Positions 1 to 5,273 are shown, counted from the stretch's first letter. The stretch: 5,273 nt of DNA from Deltaproteobacteria bacterium (GCA_003447545.1 DLYX01000260.1:1-5273), one strand, 5' to 3'. Notes: generated from the sequence alone by a model not told the origin. Made by a program: numbers and translations.

Positions 1-42
1 GGACTTGAACCGGCACGATCGCAATGATCGGGGGATTTTAAG
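1..42 (-). tRNA. 3' half of tRNA-Leu(UAA), probable att remnant
   Basis: Read on the minus strand, this is the 3' half of a class II leucine tRNA. In order it has an anticodon loop CTTAAAA (36-42, anticodon UAA at 38-40), the 3' anticodon strand TCCCC (31-35), a long variable arm whose CGATC/GATCG strands pair (16-30), and a T arm with stem GCCGG, loop TTCAAGT and the first two bases of the closing strand (1-14). The acceptor 3' end lies beyond the left edge. The 5' half is missing: the bases preceding the loop (AAGCA) cannot pair with TCCCC, and no D arm or acceptor strand follows. Loss of similarity exactly in the anticodon loop is typical of the duplicated tRNA 3' end left when a tyrosine recombinase integrates into a tRNA gene. 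The tRNA identity is seen directly; the att reading is inferred. Confidence 0.75.
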
Positions 43-51
43 TGCTTCAAC

Positions 52-64
52 AGCTTAATAAGCT
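52..64. repeat. 13-bp palindrome beside the tRNA fragment
   Basis: AGCTTA-A-TAAGCT is a perfect inverted repeat with a one-base centre. It begins ten bases beyond the point where tRNA similarity ends. Short inverted repeats near an att core can be protein-binding sites, but no integrase or excisionase gene is visible in the window to support that. Confidence 0.4.
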
Positions 65-95
65 ATTGTCCCTTTTGATATTTTGCGGTCGGCTT

Positions 96-113
96 TTGGT
101 AGACGTCTACCAA
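96..113. repeat. Perfect 18-bp palindrome
   Basis: TTGGTAGAC is followed directly by its exact reverse complement GTCTACCAA, giving an uninterrupted 9+9 palindrome. A perfect palindrome of this size suggests a dimeric-regulator operator or a recombination site. Its TTGGT/ACCAA arms resemble the half-sites of the operators at 2763-2780 and 4130-4147 but in the opposite order, so it does not fit that operator. No neighbouring promoter was recognised. Confidence 0.45.
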
Positions 114-130
114 GCGCCGTTTTGCTCGCC

Positions 131-156
131 CCGGGGACTGATAATCCCCGGTTTTT
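131..156 (+). terminator. Terminator-like hairpin with T tract
   Basis: CCGGGGA (131-137) pairs with TCCCCGG (145-151) around a 7-base loop, and TTTTT (152-156) follows. This fits a rho-independent terminator acting on plus-strand transcription. No plus-strand gene or clear promoter lies before it within the window, so the transcript it would end is unknown. On the minus strand no T tract follows the hairpin. The loop CTGATAA also mimics a tRNA-Ile(GAU) anticodon loop, but no other tRNA arm is present. Confidence 0.45.
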
Positions 157-401
157 GCATCTGCGTTCAATATAGCAGCCGCCGACGGTGGCAGAAGTCA
201 TCACCTACTCCGGAGACTGCACTCCCACCCCACACCTGTGAAAGAGCCCCTTAAGTATTCATGGCCCGGGTCTACCAATTTCGGACGGTTAACTTGCCAA
301 TACCTGTCTCCGTCCATCCGGTCTATCGCCGTCACATAAGCGCACCATGACCTCGATGTTCTCCTGCTCTGCCAGCAGACTTTCTATGCCATCAATCGCG
401 T

Positions 402-2645
402 CTACTGCCCAAAATTGTAAGTGACTTCGAGACCGTAGGTGCGTGGTTGCACAGGAATGGCGTACGACCAGAGTCCCGAAACGTTAAGACCGTGGGCGAG
501 CGCATCTTCCTCGAGAAGGTTGCGGCCAAACAAGCTGACGGTCGTACCCTTGACGGAGTAGTTCACCGATAAGTCAATATAGTGCTGAACATCGTTGGAG
601 AGTTCCTCGCGGTTGGTCTGCTCGACAAACAGCTCATCAACCATACGGAACGCACCGCGAATCCACGCTTCGCCTTCACCGACGTTCCACTCGTAAGTAC
701 CGTTTAATGAGAAGGTGTACTCAGGCGCGCGACGGAATGCCAGCCCCGAGTTATCCGTCTCCTGAAACCCGTCAAAGTAGGTGAAGTTATCGTATTCGGA
801 ATCCAGATAACCGAAGTTGGCCGCAATGGTTAAACCTTCAGTGACAATGGCCTGTGCTTCAAGCTCAAGGCCCTGCATGGTCGCCGTCGCTGCGTTAAAC
901 ACCGAGATACGCTGACCAGTAGGACCTTCGGAAGGAAGACCAATTTCTTCCTGCTTATCCTGATAATCCATGATAAACACGGCACCGTTTAGGCGAACCC
1001 GGCCATCGCTAAATTCGCTCTTGAAGCCTACTTCATAGTTCTCAAGGAACTCGGGGTCATAGGGAATAACGGCTGACGCGAATTCGTCAACACGGCCATT
1101 AAACCCGCCGCTGCGGTAGCCTTCGGAGTAGGTTCCGTAGAACATGACATCGTCATTCATACGATACCGCACACCCACCTTGGGCGTGAATTCGCCCCAA
1201 TCAGCCTCGGCCTCCGCCTGAAGGTTATAGCGCTGCACCGTGGTTTTATCATCCTCGGTATAACGTCCACCCACGGTAAGAGTCCATGCATCGCTAAACG
1301 CGTAGTCCACTTCGAAGAACAACGCCTGAGAGTCGGTTGTCTGTGTGGTTTCCTGGGGAATGTCCAGAACCGCACCTGGCACCACAAAGGTAATCCAGCT
1401 ACGCGAGTACGCGGTGTACTCCGAATCCCAGTCATAGATACCCGCGACAGCTTTCAACGGACCGCCTGCATCGTAGGTCAAGCGCAACTCGTGGCTCGAC
1501 TGCTCATAATCCGCAGGGCGGGTGGTGCCGAAGAGCATGGGCTGATCAGCAGTCCAGTTCGAAAAGAGGGTCTCTTCCGTTTCGAAGGAACCGTAAATGT
1601 AGTTTAAGCTCAGGCTGTCGCTGATGTCCCAGCGCGCCTCGAGGATATGCGTATCGGCATCGAAGGTACCACCACCGGGAAACTGCGTGATGCCGCTAGG
1701 ATCGGAAATCAACAGACCCGTCGGGTCAGAAACTTCTGAAAAGCTTGAAGGCTGGGAAATAATCCGGTTCGTTGTGTAGCGATCACCTGTAGTAGGAGAG
1801 TTCGGACCGGTTCCACAAAGGCCAAAGTCAGAGCAAAACAACTGGTCTGGCTGCCCCATATTCAAAAGCGGGGGCGTATCCTGATCCGTCTCTTCCCGCG
1901 TGTACGTGTATTCAAATTCCAGGGTATCGGTTGCACTCCAAAGCCCATTGAAACCGAACATTTGGTAGTCAATCGCCCCTTCGTCTTCGCCAAGAGCTTC
2001 GTTGCGGAAGTAGCCGTCCTGAAGGTTGTTTCTGGCGGCGCTAAGCTTTACCGCAAGATTCTCTGTGACACCAAAGTTCAGCACACCGTCGTACCAGTAG
2101 TTATCGTAATTGCCATAACCCGCACGAACTTTTCCGCCCAGCTCACCAGTGGGGCGCGTACGTTCTACCCGGATCGTGCCGCCAATCGTGTTGCGACCAA
2201 ACAGCGTGCCCTGGGGCCCACGAAGTACTTCCACGTTGGCCAAGTCAATGCTGCGCAGAATCGCTCCGGAGTTGGCGCCGATGAACAGACCGTCGACCTC
2301 AACGCCTACTGCAGGATCAAAGTTTTTTTCTACGTCAGCAACGCCCACACCTCGGATGTAAAGCGCCGCGTTGCCGCCGGGCCCCTGAGAAGTATCATCG
2401 AAAATCAGGTTCGGAGACATGAAAGCGAGATCACGCATATCGCGAGCGAAAGTGCGGTTGATCTCTGTTTCCGTCAGTGCGCTTACAGAGAGACCAACGT
2501 CCTGTAAGTCTTCCGCGCGCCGGCGAGCGCTAACCACCACCTCTTCAAGCGCGAGACCCCCTTCCTGGGCAAGGGTCGGCACGCTAAACATGGGCATAGA
2601 CCCAATCGCTGCAGCGGTTGCCAAAACCAAAGTATTTTTGTTCAT
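402..2645 (-). CDS. TonB-dependent outer-membrane receptor
   Basis: This 747-aa protein is an outer-membrane beta-barrel that imports a ligand using energy from TonB-ExbB-ExbD. The sequence shows a signal peptide (residues 1-26, cleavage probably after TLA), a TonB box LEEVVVSAR (33-41), a plug domain (about 46-160) ending in the classic VEVLRGPQGTLFGRNTIGG run (138-156), and a barrel of roughly 580 residues ending in TYNFGQ. Two close cysteines (C271, C277) probably form a disulfide in an external loop. The start is placed at the ATG at 2643-2645 because AAGGA lies 8 nt upstream and a signal peptide follows. A longer frame from 2690 would put 15 polar residues before the signal peptide. Sequence style matches the receptors abundant in marine gammaproteobacteria and sphingomonads, whose ligands range from siderophores to sugars and hydrophobic compounds. 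No iron-specific feature is evident. Its promoter carries the same operator as the cupin/lipoprotein pair, so it probably serves the same substrate. Confidence 0.95.
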   Translation of the reverse strand: MNKNTLVLATAAAIGSMPMFSVPTLAQEGGLALEEVVVSARRRAEDLQDVGLSVSALTETEINRTFARDMRDLAFMSPNLIFDDTSQGPGGNAALYIRGVGVADVEKNFDPAVGVEVDGLFIGANSGAILRSIDLANVEVLRGPQGTLFGRNTIGGTIRVERTRPTGELGGKVRAGYGNYDNYWYDGVLNFGVTENLAVKLSAARNNLQDGYFRNEALGEDEGAIDYQMFGFNGLWSATDTLEFEYTYTREETDQDTPPLLNMGQPDQLFCSDFGLCGTGPNSPTTGDRYTTNRIISQPSSFSEVSDPTGLLISDPSGITQFPGGGTFDADTHILEARWDISDSLSLNYIYGSFETEETLFSNWTADQPMLFGTTRPADYEQSSHELRLTYDAGGPLKAVAGIYDWDSEYTAYSRSWITFVVPGAVLDIPQETTQTTDSQALFFEVDYAFSDAWTLTVGGRYTEDDKTTVQRYNLQAEAEADWGEFTPKVGVRYRMNDDVMFYGTYSEGYRSGGFNGRVDEFASAVIPYDPEFLENYEVGFKSEFSDGRVRLNGAVFIMDYQDKQEEIGLPSEGPTGQRISVFNAATATMQGLELEAQAIVTEGLTIAANFGYLDSEYDNFTYFDGFQETDNSGLAFRRAPEYTFSLNGTYEWNVGEGEAWIRGAFRMVDELFVEQTNREELSNDVQHYIDLSVNYSVKGTTVSLFGRNLLEEDALAHGLNVSGLWSYAIPVQPRTYGLEVTYNFGQ

Positions 2646-2654
2646 TTTATGTAT
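2646..2654 (-). promoter_or_regulatory. Ribosome binding site of the receptor gene
   Basis: On the minus strand AAGGATAC precedes the ATG at 2643-2645 with 8 nt between AAGGA and the start codon. This supports the internal ATG over the upstream start at 2690. Confidence 0.5.
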
Positions 2655-2723
2655 CCTTGAGTGAGAGATTTTGCTGATTAAAATAGGCAAGTAACTAAAT
2701 TCAGTTCTACGTCACAGATGGAC

Positions 2724-2752
2724 AGTATAAATACAGGACGAGACTAGTACAA
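2724..2752 (-). promoter_or_regulatory. Sigma70-like promoter of the receptor gene
   Basis: On the minus strand, TTGTAC (-35, 2747-2752) and TATACT (-10, 2724-2729) are separated by exactly 17 bases. The -10 matches consensus at 5 of 6 positions and the -35 at 3 of 6. Transcription would begin near 2717, giving a leader of about 70 nt. The weak -35 and the operator just upstream suggest regulated use. Confidence 0.5.
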
Positions 2753-2762
2753 AAATTCAAAA

Positions 2763-2780
2763 CTACCAAGCAATTGGTTG
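2763..2780. promoter_or_regulatory. Operator upstream of the receptor promoter (KstR2-like)
   Basis: On the minus strand this reads CAACCAA-TTGC-TTGGTAG, an imperfect inverted repeat almost identical to the site at 4130-4147. Its core ACCAAGCAATTGGT (plus strand, 2765-2778) differs at one position from the mycobacterial KstR2 consensus AnCAAGnnCTTGnT as I recall it. It lies about 10 bp upstream of the -35, centred near -55. That position is compatible with activation or with indirect repression. It is followed on the plus strand by eight T residues, but the stem is weak and no plus-strand gene precedes it, so I do not read it as a terminator. Confidence 0.6.
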
Positions 2781-2919
2781 TTTTTTTTGAGCGACTTGGA
2801 GGTGCATCACTGCGCTCAGCAGAGAAAACAGTGTGCGGTCGATGAGCGTGTTACTCCCAGCGCACCGGAGCCGCTTGATAAGAAGTTAGTGGCGGCGGGC
2901 AGAGCCGAGAGTCGGACGA

Positions 2920-3531
2920 CTAGAGCACTCTGAAGCCACGAGCGGATTCAACGACGTCCGGGTCAAGCTGAAGCCTCAAAACATCGACAAATCCTGCGGC
3001 GATGCTAGCGGGCGTGTCCTCGCCGGCAGCCTGATACCAGGTTGGGGTCCAATTGAGGCCACCCAGTAAAGCCAGCCTGAGATGCCGGCGGTTCACGCCT
3101 TCCGGAAGTGGCAGTGCTTCAACGAGGCCGCGAAATATGGTTTCGTAGCCGTCCCGTCGCTGCAGTAGCTTCTCGCGTGTGACACCCTCAAAGTTGCGTG
3201 GGAAGTGTGACGTGATCACGTCGGAGAAAGGGCTCGGCCCGAGTAATACCTCCAGATGCGCGCGACAAGCCGCAGCTAGCCGCGGCCAAGGGCGGTCCTC
3301 CGCTTTTGCGATCGCTTGCTCCACCGCGACCTCTGCCTGGGCGACCCCTCTGGCGTGAGCTTCAAGGAGAATTTCCTCCTTGGAGGCAAAGTGGTGATAG
3401 AGGGAGCCAGAGAGAATGCCAACATGCTGGGCGATATCGCGGATGGATGTCGTGGCGTAACCGCGGGTTGCGAAGAGCGAGGCGGCTATTTCCAACACTT
3501 CGTCTCGTCGATTTATTTTCCCATTTCCCAC
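2920..3531 (-). CDS. TetR-family transcriptional regulator, KstR2-like
   Basis: This 203-aa protein is a DNA-binding regulator, normally dimeric and released from DNA by a small ligand. An N-terminal TetR helix-turn-helix spans about residues 8-54: IAASLFATRGYATTSIRDIA leads into the turn GIL and the recognition helix SGSLYHHF (41-48). The all-helical ligand domain (about 80-190) contains LALLGGLNWTPTWYQAAG (153-170), a motif resembling the C-terminal domain of KstR2-type regulators, which in actinobacteria respond to acyl-CoA intermediates of steroid ring degradation. The start codon is GTG at 3529-3531, with GAGG 9 nt upstream; an in-frame TAA lies further upstream and no ATG is available. 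The gene follows the cupin by 67 bp on the same strand and is probably co-transcribed and self-regulated from the promoter at 4152-4179. Two near-identical inverted repeats in the window are its likely targets. TetR membership is certain; the KstR2-like subgroup is likely; the ligand is unknown. Confidence 0.9.
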   Translation of the reverse strand: MGNGKINRRDEVLEIAASLFATRGYATTSIRDIAQHVGILSGSLYHHFASKEEILLEAHARGVAQAEVAVEQAIAKAEDRPWPRLAAACRAHLEVLLGPSPFSDVITSHFPRNFEGVTREKLLQRRDGYETIFRGLVEALPLPEGVNRRHLRLALLGGLNWTPTWYQAAGEDTPASIAAGFVDVLRLQLDPDVVESARGFRVL

Positions 3532-3598
3532 TGCCGTGATCCTCAGTTAGCTACTCTCCCCTCCTACTGGTTATGGTCCGTAGTAGCGACGGTGTGAT

Positions 3599-4060
3599 TC
3601 AAGCGCGATGATATTGCTTAAAGAAATCCAGCGTAAGGGTGTCCAACACCTGATCATCCTCATCCAAAATATCGAGCATTTCAGATCCTGTGCCCTGAAA
3701 GCTTGCATAGACCGTCATACCCTCTTCCGTAGAAAAGGGCGTATGTGTGCTGCCTGGCGGCTCGTAAGAAAATGTGCCGGGGAAGTGCAGTTCCTCGCCC
3801 TCCCGGTAACCCCAGAGCCCCTCCAGAGTGAGGGCGACTGCAGTACAGCGGTGCGTATGCCGAGCAAACTCTTGGTTTGGATCCTGGCGAAACAGGAAGT
3901 CAACCCGGTGGCGCTTCTCATCCACTGTGAGAACCTTAATATAATTCCCCGGCTGACCATCGATCTCCTGCCAGTCGAGAAGATTGCTGTTCACATTCTC
4001 GATGTCGCCAAAGCTTGTGCGCATGGTTTTCTTCAGGATATTGGTTGCCGCGACTGTCAT
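3599..4060 (-). CDS. Cupin, 2,4'-dihydroxyacetophenone dioxygenase-like
   Basis: This 153-aa single-domain cupin probably acts in the cytoplasm, since it has no signal peptide. Cupin motif 1 is ARHTHRC with H68 and H70, continuing into LEGLWGYREGE (79-89). Motif 2 is GTFSYEPPGSTHTPF (95-109) with H106. These histidines are the expected ligands of a non-haem metal. The usual motif-1 glutamate, 4-5 residues after the second histidine, is absent (A74/V75), which suggests a three-histidine site. The YEPPG-H-T motif and overall length resemble small cupins annotated as 2,4'-dihydroxyacetophenone dioxygenase family or ChrR-like; exact activity cannot be assigned. The ATG has GGAG 7 nt upstream. The gene heads a probable cupin-tetR operon and is divergent from the lipoprotein gene, with a shared operator between them. 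Oxygenase, isomerase or binding roles all remain possible. Confidence 0.85.
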   Translation of the reverse strand: MTVAATNILKKTMRTSFGDIENVNSNLLDWQEIDGQPGNYIKVLTVDEKRHRVDFLFRQDPNQEFARHTHRCTAVALTLEGLWGYREGEELHFPGTFSYEPPGSTHTPFSTEEGMTVYASFQGTGSEMLDILDEDDQVLDTLTLDFFKQYHRA

Positions 4061-4129
4061 CGTCTCGCTCCTGCCTCATGATTATTGGACGGCGGTGCCG
4101 TATTATTCCGAGCGACGACAACACCCAAA

Positions 4130-4147
4130 CAACCAACCGCTTGGTTG
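4130..4147. promoter_or_regulatory. Operator in the divergent promoter region (KstR2-like)
   Basis: CAACCAA-CCGC-TTGGTTG is a perfect 7-bp inverted repeat with a 4-bp centre. Its core ACCAACCGCTTGGT (4132-4145) differs at one position from the recalled KstR2 consensus AnCAAGnnCTTGnT. It lies just downstream of the cupin -10 (over the expected start of transcription) and overlaps the predicted -35 of the lipoprotein gene. One bound dimer could therefore block both directions. The adjacent TetR protein is the likely binder. Confidence 0.7.
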
Positions 4148-4169
4148 AGGCAGTATAACCTGATATGTT
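4141..4169 (+). promoter_or_regulatory. Predicted promoter of the lipoprotein gene
   Basis: TTGGTT (-35, 4141-4146) and TATGTT (-10, 4164-4169) are 17 bp apart, and TGA directly before the -10 makes an extended -10 element. The -35 lies inside the operator, so regulator binding should compete with RNA polymerase. The predicted leader is about 38 nt. Confidence 0.45.
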
Positions 4170-4179
4170 TCACAAACAA
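4152..4179 (-). promoter_or_regulatory. Predicted promoter of the cupin-tetR operon
   Basis: On the minus strand TTGTTT (-35, 4174-4179) and TATACT (-10, 4152-4157) are 16 bp apart. The -10 is the same hexamer as in the receptor promoter. The operator starts 4 bp downstream, covering the expected transcription start, a classic repressor position. Confidence 0.45.
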
Positions 4180-4213
4180 CCATGCAAACTTCTGAGTTGG
4201 GCACGTAATAAAA

Positions 4214-5273
4214 ATGCTGATCTTTTTTAAATTGGCGCGACGGGGGATTCTGCTGTCGGCCATCGCCATAGCAGCAGTTCTTTCCGGGTGTGAGGAGACT
4301 GAATTAACGGCCGCGGCGCCGGAATCGAAAACAGCACAGTCGGAGCTGACGCTAACGGTCGTTGACAACAAGGGACAACCGATCGCCGGCGCCATGGTAA
4401 CCATGCAGTCTGATGCGCTTCGTCGCGTGACCCGCTTTACGGACGGCGCCGGCAAACTTGAACTCTCCCCTCTTCCGAACGGCGAATTGCTAGTACGTTA
4501 TCCAGGCATGGGGGAGCGGCGAGTTCCTGGCTCAGATGCTGCAGGCAATGTGATTGCTTTATCAGCTGACCCGCAGTTCCTGCGCAAACTCCCCAGCAGC
4601 CAGTGGCTTGAACTGCTGCCGGATGGCCCGTGGAAAAAGGAATTTATCGTCAACTGCGGCACCTGCCATGAAATCGGCTACGACCGAATTATGATGGGTG
4701 ATCGCCCGCGTAATGAGGGCGAGTGGCTGGCGGCGATAAAAATGATGCGCGCAATGGACGCCTACGAAGTTATACCCCCAGACTTTGATGACGAGGCCTA
4801 CGCAGGTTGGTTGGCTGATAATCTGTCTCAGTCCCGGATTGCTTCGCTCAATTCTGCGGCGCATCAGGCGGCGGGACGTCTCGCAGGCGTTGAGATTACC
4901 GAGTACACCTTACCCGAGCAGGATTCCCTTCCCCACGATCTCGTCGTCGGACCCGACGGGCTGATCTGGATCACTGCCTTTTTCTACGATCAGATCTGGG
5001 CCCTGAATCCCGATACCGGCGACACACAGATATACCCAGTAGACGACTCTGCCGACGTAAACGCACAGCCCAGAGCGCTAAAATTCGACAACGAAGGCCA
5101 GCTTTGGATTGTCAATGGCGGCACCCAGTCGGTACTGCGTCTGGATCCGGAAAGCGGCGACTATCTGCAGGTTCCGGTCGACATGTACGCCCACAGTCTG
5201 GATATCGACCCGGAGGGCAACATCTGGGTTAATGATTACTTCGCGGCGCAGGAGCGTGTGGCCCGGGTAGATG
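4214..5273 (+). CDS. Haem-c lipoprotein with Vgb-like beta-propeller (partial)
   Basis: The first 353 residues are present and the gene continues past the right edge. The N-terminus is a lipoprotein signal with lipobox LSGC (C26). Glu at +2 rather than Asp suggests outer-membrane sorting. Residues about 44-116 resemble a carboxypeptidase-regulatory-like beta-sandwich (LTVVDNKGQPIAGAMVTMQS, then TDGAGKLELSPLPNGELLVR). A single c-type haem site CGTCH (148-152) follows, with M177, M178 or M181 as candidate sixth ligand. From about residue 228 come propeller blades typical of Vgb/SMP-30 proteins: HDLVVGPDGLIWIT, LKFDNEGQLWIV and LDIDPEGNIWVN. The combination suggests a periplasm-facing protein that binds or oxidises a ligand and passes electrons through the haem; the reaction is unknown. 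The ATG is the only start available: an in-frame TGA lies at 4193-4195 and no alternative start codon follows it. A good Shine-Dalgarno is not visible. It is divergent from the cupin and shares its operator. Confidence 0.88.
   Translation, partial: MLIFFKLARRGILLSAIAIAAVLSGCEETELTAAAPESKTAQSELTLTVVDNKGQPIAGAMVTMQSDALRRVTRFTDGAGKLELSPLPNGELLVRYPGMGERRVPGSDAAGNVIALSADPQFLRKLPSSQWLELLPDGPWKKEFIVNCGTCHEIGYDRIMMGDRPRNEGEWLAAIKMMRAMDAYEVIPPDFDDEAYAGWLADNLSQSRIASLNSAAHQAAGRLAGVEITEYTLPEQDSLPHDLVVGPDGLIWITAFFYDQIWALNPDTGDTQIYPVDDSADVNAQPRALKFDNEGQLWIVNGGTQSVLRLDPESGDYLQVPVDMYAHSLDIDPEGNIWVNDYFAAQERVARVD

Larger units (their letters stand above)
43..401. other. Gene-poor region next to the tRNA fragment
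   Basis: I see no convincing gene here. It holds three palindromes (52-64, 96-113, 131-151) and some weak reading frames. The best small frame is on the minus strand at 55-201 (48 aa). Its ATG follows GGAG at 6 nt, but the product is basic, has no domain I recognise, and its codons cover two of the palindromes, so I do not call it a gene. A minus-strand frame at 289-403 reads plausibly but has no start codon of its own. No intrinsic terminator for the receptor gene was found on the minus strand. If the tRNA fragment is an att site, this stretch is the end of an integrated element. Confidence 0.5.

Noticed and set aside
131..151. Possible tRNA-Ile(GAU) anticodon arm (GGGGA-CTGATAA-TCCCC)
   Set aside because: Stem and 7-base loop fit, but there is no D arm, acceptor stem or properly pairing T arm around it. 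A terminator-like hairpin explains it better.
55..201. Minus-strand 48-aa reading frame with a plausible ribosome site
   Set aside because: Short, basic, without a recognisable domain, and overlapping two palindromes. Not enough evidence for a gene.
42..254. Plus-strand 70-aa frame
   Set aside because: GTG start inside the tRNA fragment without a ribosome site, running through the terminator hairpin, with no domain.
36..285. tRNA-Leu(UAA) split by a group I intron, with 'AATTGGTAGAC' (minus strand, about 271-281) as D-loop of the 5' half
   Set aside because: The D-stem bases around it do not pair well, no anticodon stem follows, the sequence next to the 3' half reads straight through CTTAAAA, and I saw no conserved group I core.
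289..403. Minus-strand frame reading IDGIESLLAEQENIEVMVRL, ending in TAA
   Set aside because: The composition is protein-like, but there is no usable start codon and it runs back into the receptor gene in another frame. At most a gene remnant.
1962..2507. Plus-strand 181-aa frame inside the receptor gene, plus shorter plus-strand frames at 2149-2361 and 2419-2664
   Set aside because: Antisense shadows of the strongly supported receptor plug domain.
2765..2788. Inverted repeat plus eight T residues as a plus-strand terminator
   Set aside because: The stem is short and A/T-rich, no plus-strand gene precedes it, and the same repeat recurs at 4130-4147 without a T tract. An operator explains both.
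3555..3564. Strong Shine-Dalgarno-like AGGAGGGGAG on the minus strand upstream of tetR
   Set aside because: It lies over 20 nt from the GTG start, and stop codons follow without a start codon at a suitable distance. GAGG at 3541-3544 fits the tetR start better.
3608..4081. Plus-strand 157-aa frame opposite the cupin
   Set aside because: The cupin strand has clear metal-binding motifs and a ribosome site. This frame has no recognisable domain.
4057..4455. Minus-strand 132-aa frame opposite the lipoprotein start, and another at 4562-4864
   Set aside because: The plus strand encodes a lipobox and a haem site there. These frames are shadows, and the first also crosses the regulatory region.

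Overview
This looks like chromosomal DNA of a Gram-negative marine-type gammaproteobacterium, perhaps near Halieaceae or Cellvibrionales. The evidence is an outer-membrane TonB-dependent receptor with a 'LEEVVVSAR' TonB box, a lipoprotein with an LSGC lipobox, sigma70-like promoters, and a tRNA-Leu(UAA) fragment with a proteobacterial class II variable arm. The taxonomic placement is an inference from protein style only.

Layout from left to right. Positions 1-42 hold the 3' half of a tRNA-Leu(UAA) on the minus strand. Similarity stops in the anticodon loop, as in the residual att copy left by a tRNA-targeting integrase. Positions 43-401 hold no convincing gene but contain three palindromes, one of them a terminator-like hairpin. 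A TonB-dependent receptor (402-2645), a TetR/KstR2-like regulator (2920-3531) and a small cupin of the 2,4'-dihydroxyacetophenone dioxygenase-like group (3599-4060) all lie on the minus strand. A gene for a predicted lipoprotein starts at 4214 on the plus strand and runs off the right edge. It joins a carboxypeptidase-regulatory-like domain, a CGTCH haem-c site and a Vgb/SMP-30-like beta-propeller.

The genes appear to form one regulated unit. The same 18-bp inverted repeat (CAACCAA-N4-TTGGTTG type) occurs between the divergent cupin and lipoprotein genes, where it overlaps elements of both promoters. It occurs again upstream of the receptor promoter. The 14-bp core of each copy differs at one position from the recalled mycobacterial KstR2 operator AnCAAGnnCTTGnT, and the TetR protein has a KstR2-like C-terminal motif (LNWTPTWY). 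My working model is a KstR2-like, probably acyl-CoA-responsive switch. It would control outer-membrane uptake (receptor), a non-haem metal cupin enzyme and a periplasmic or outer-membrane cytochrome-propeller lipoprotein, for a hydrophobic or aromatic/steroid-like substrate. The substrate is not visible in the sequence.
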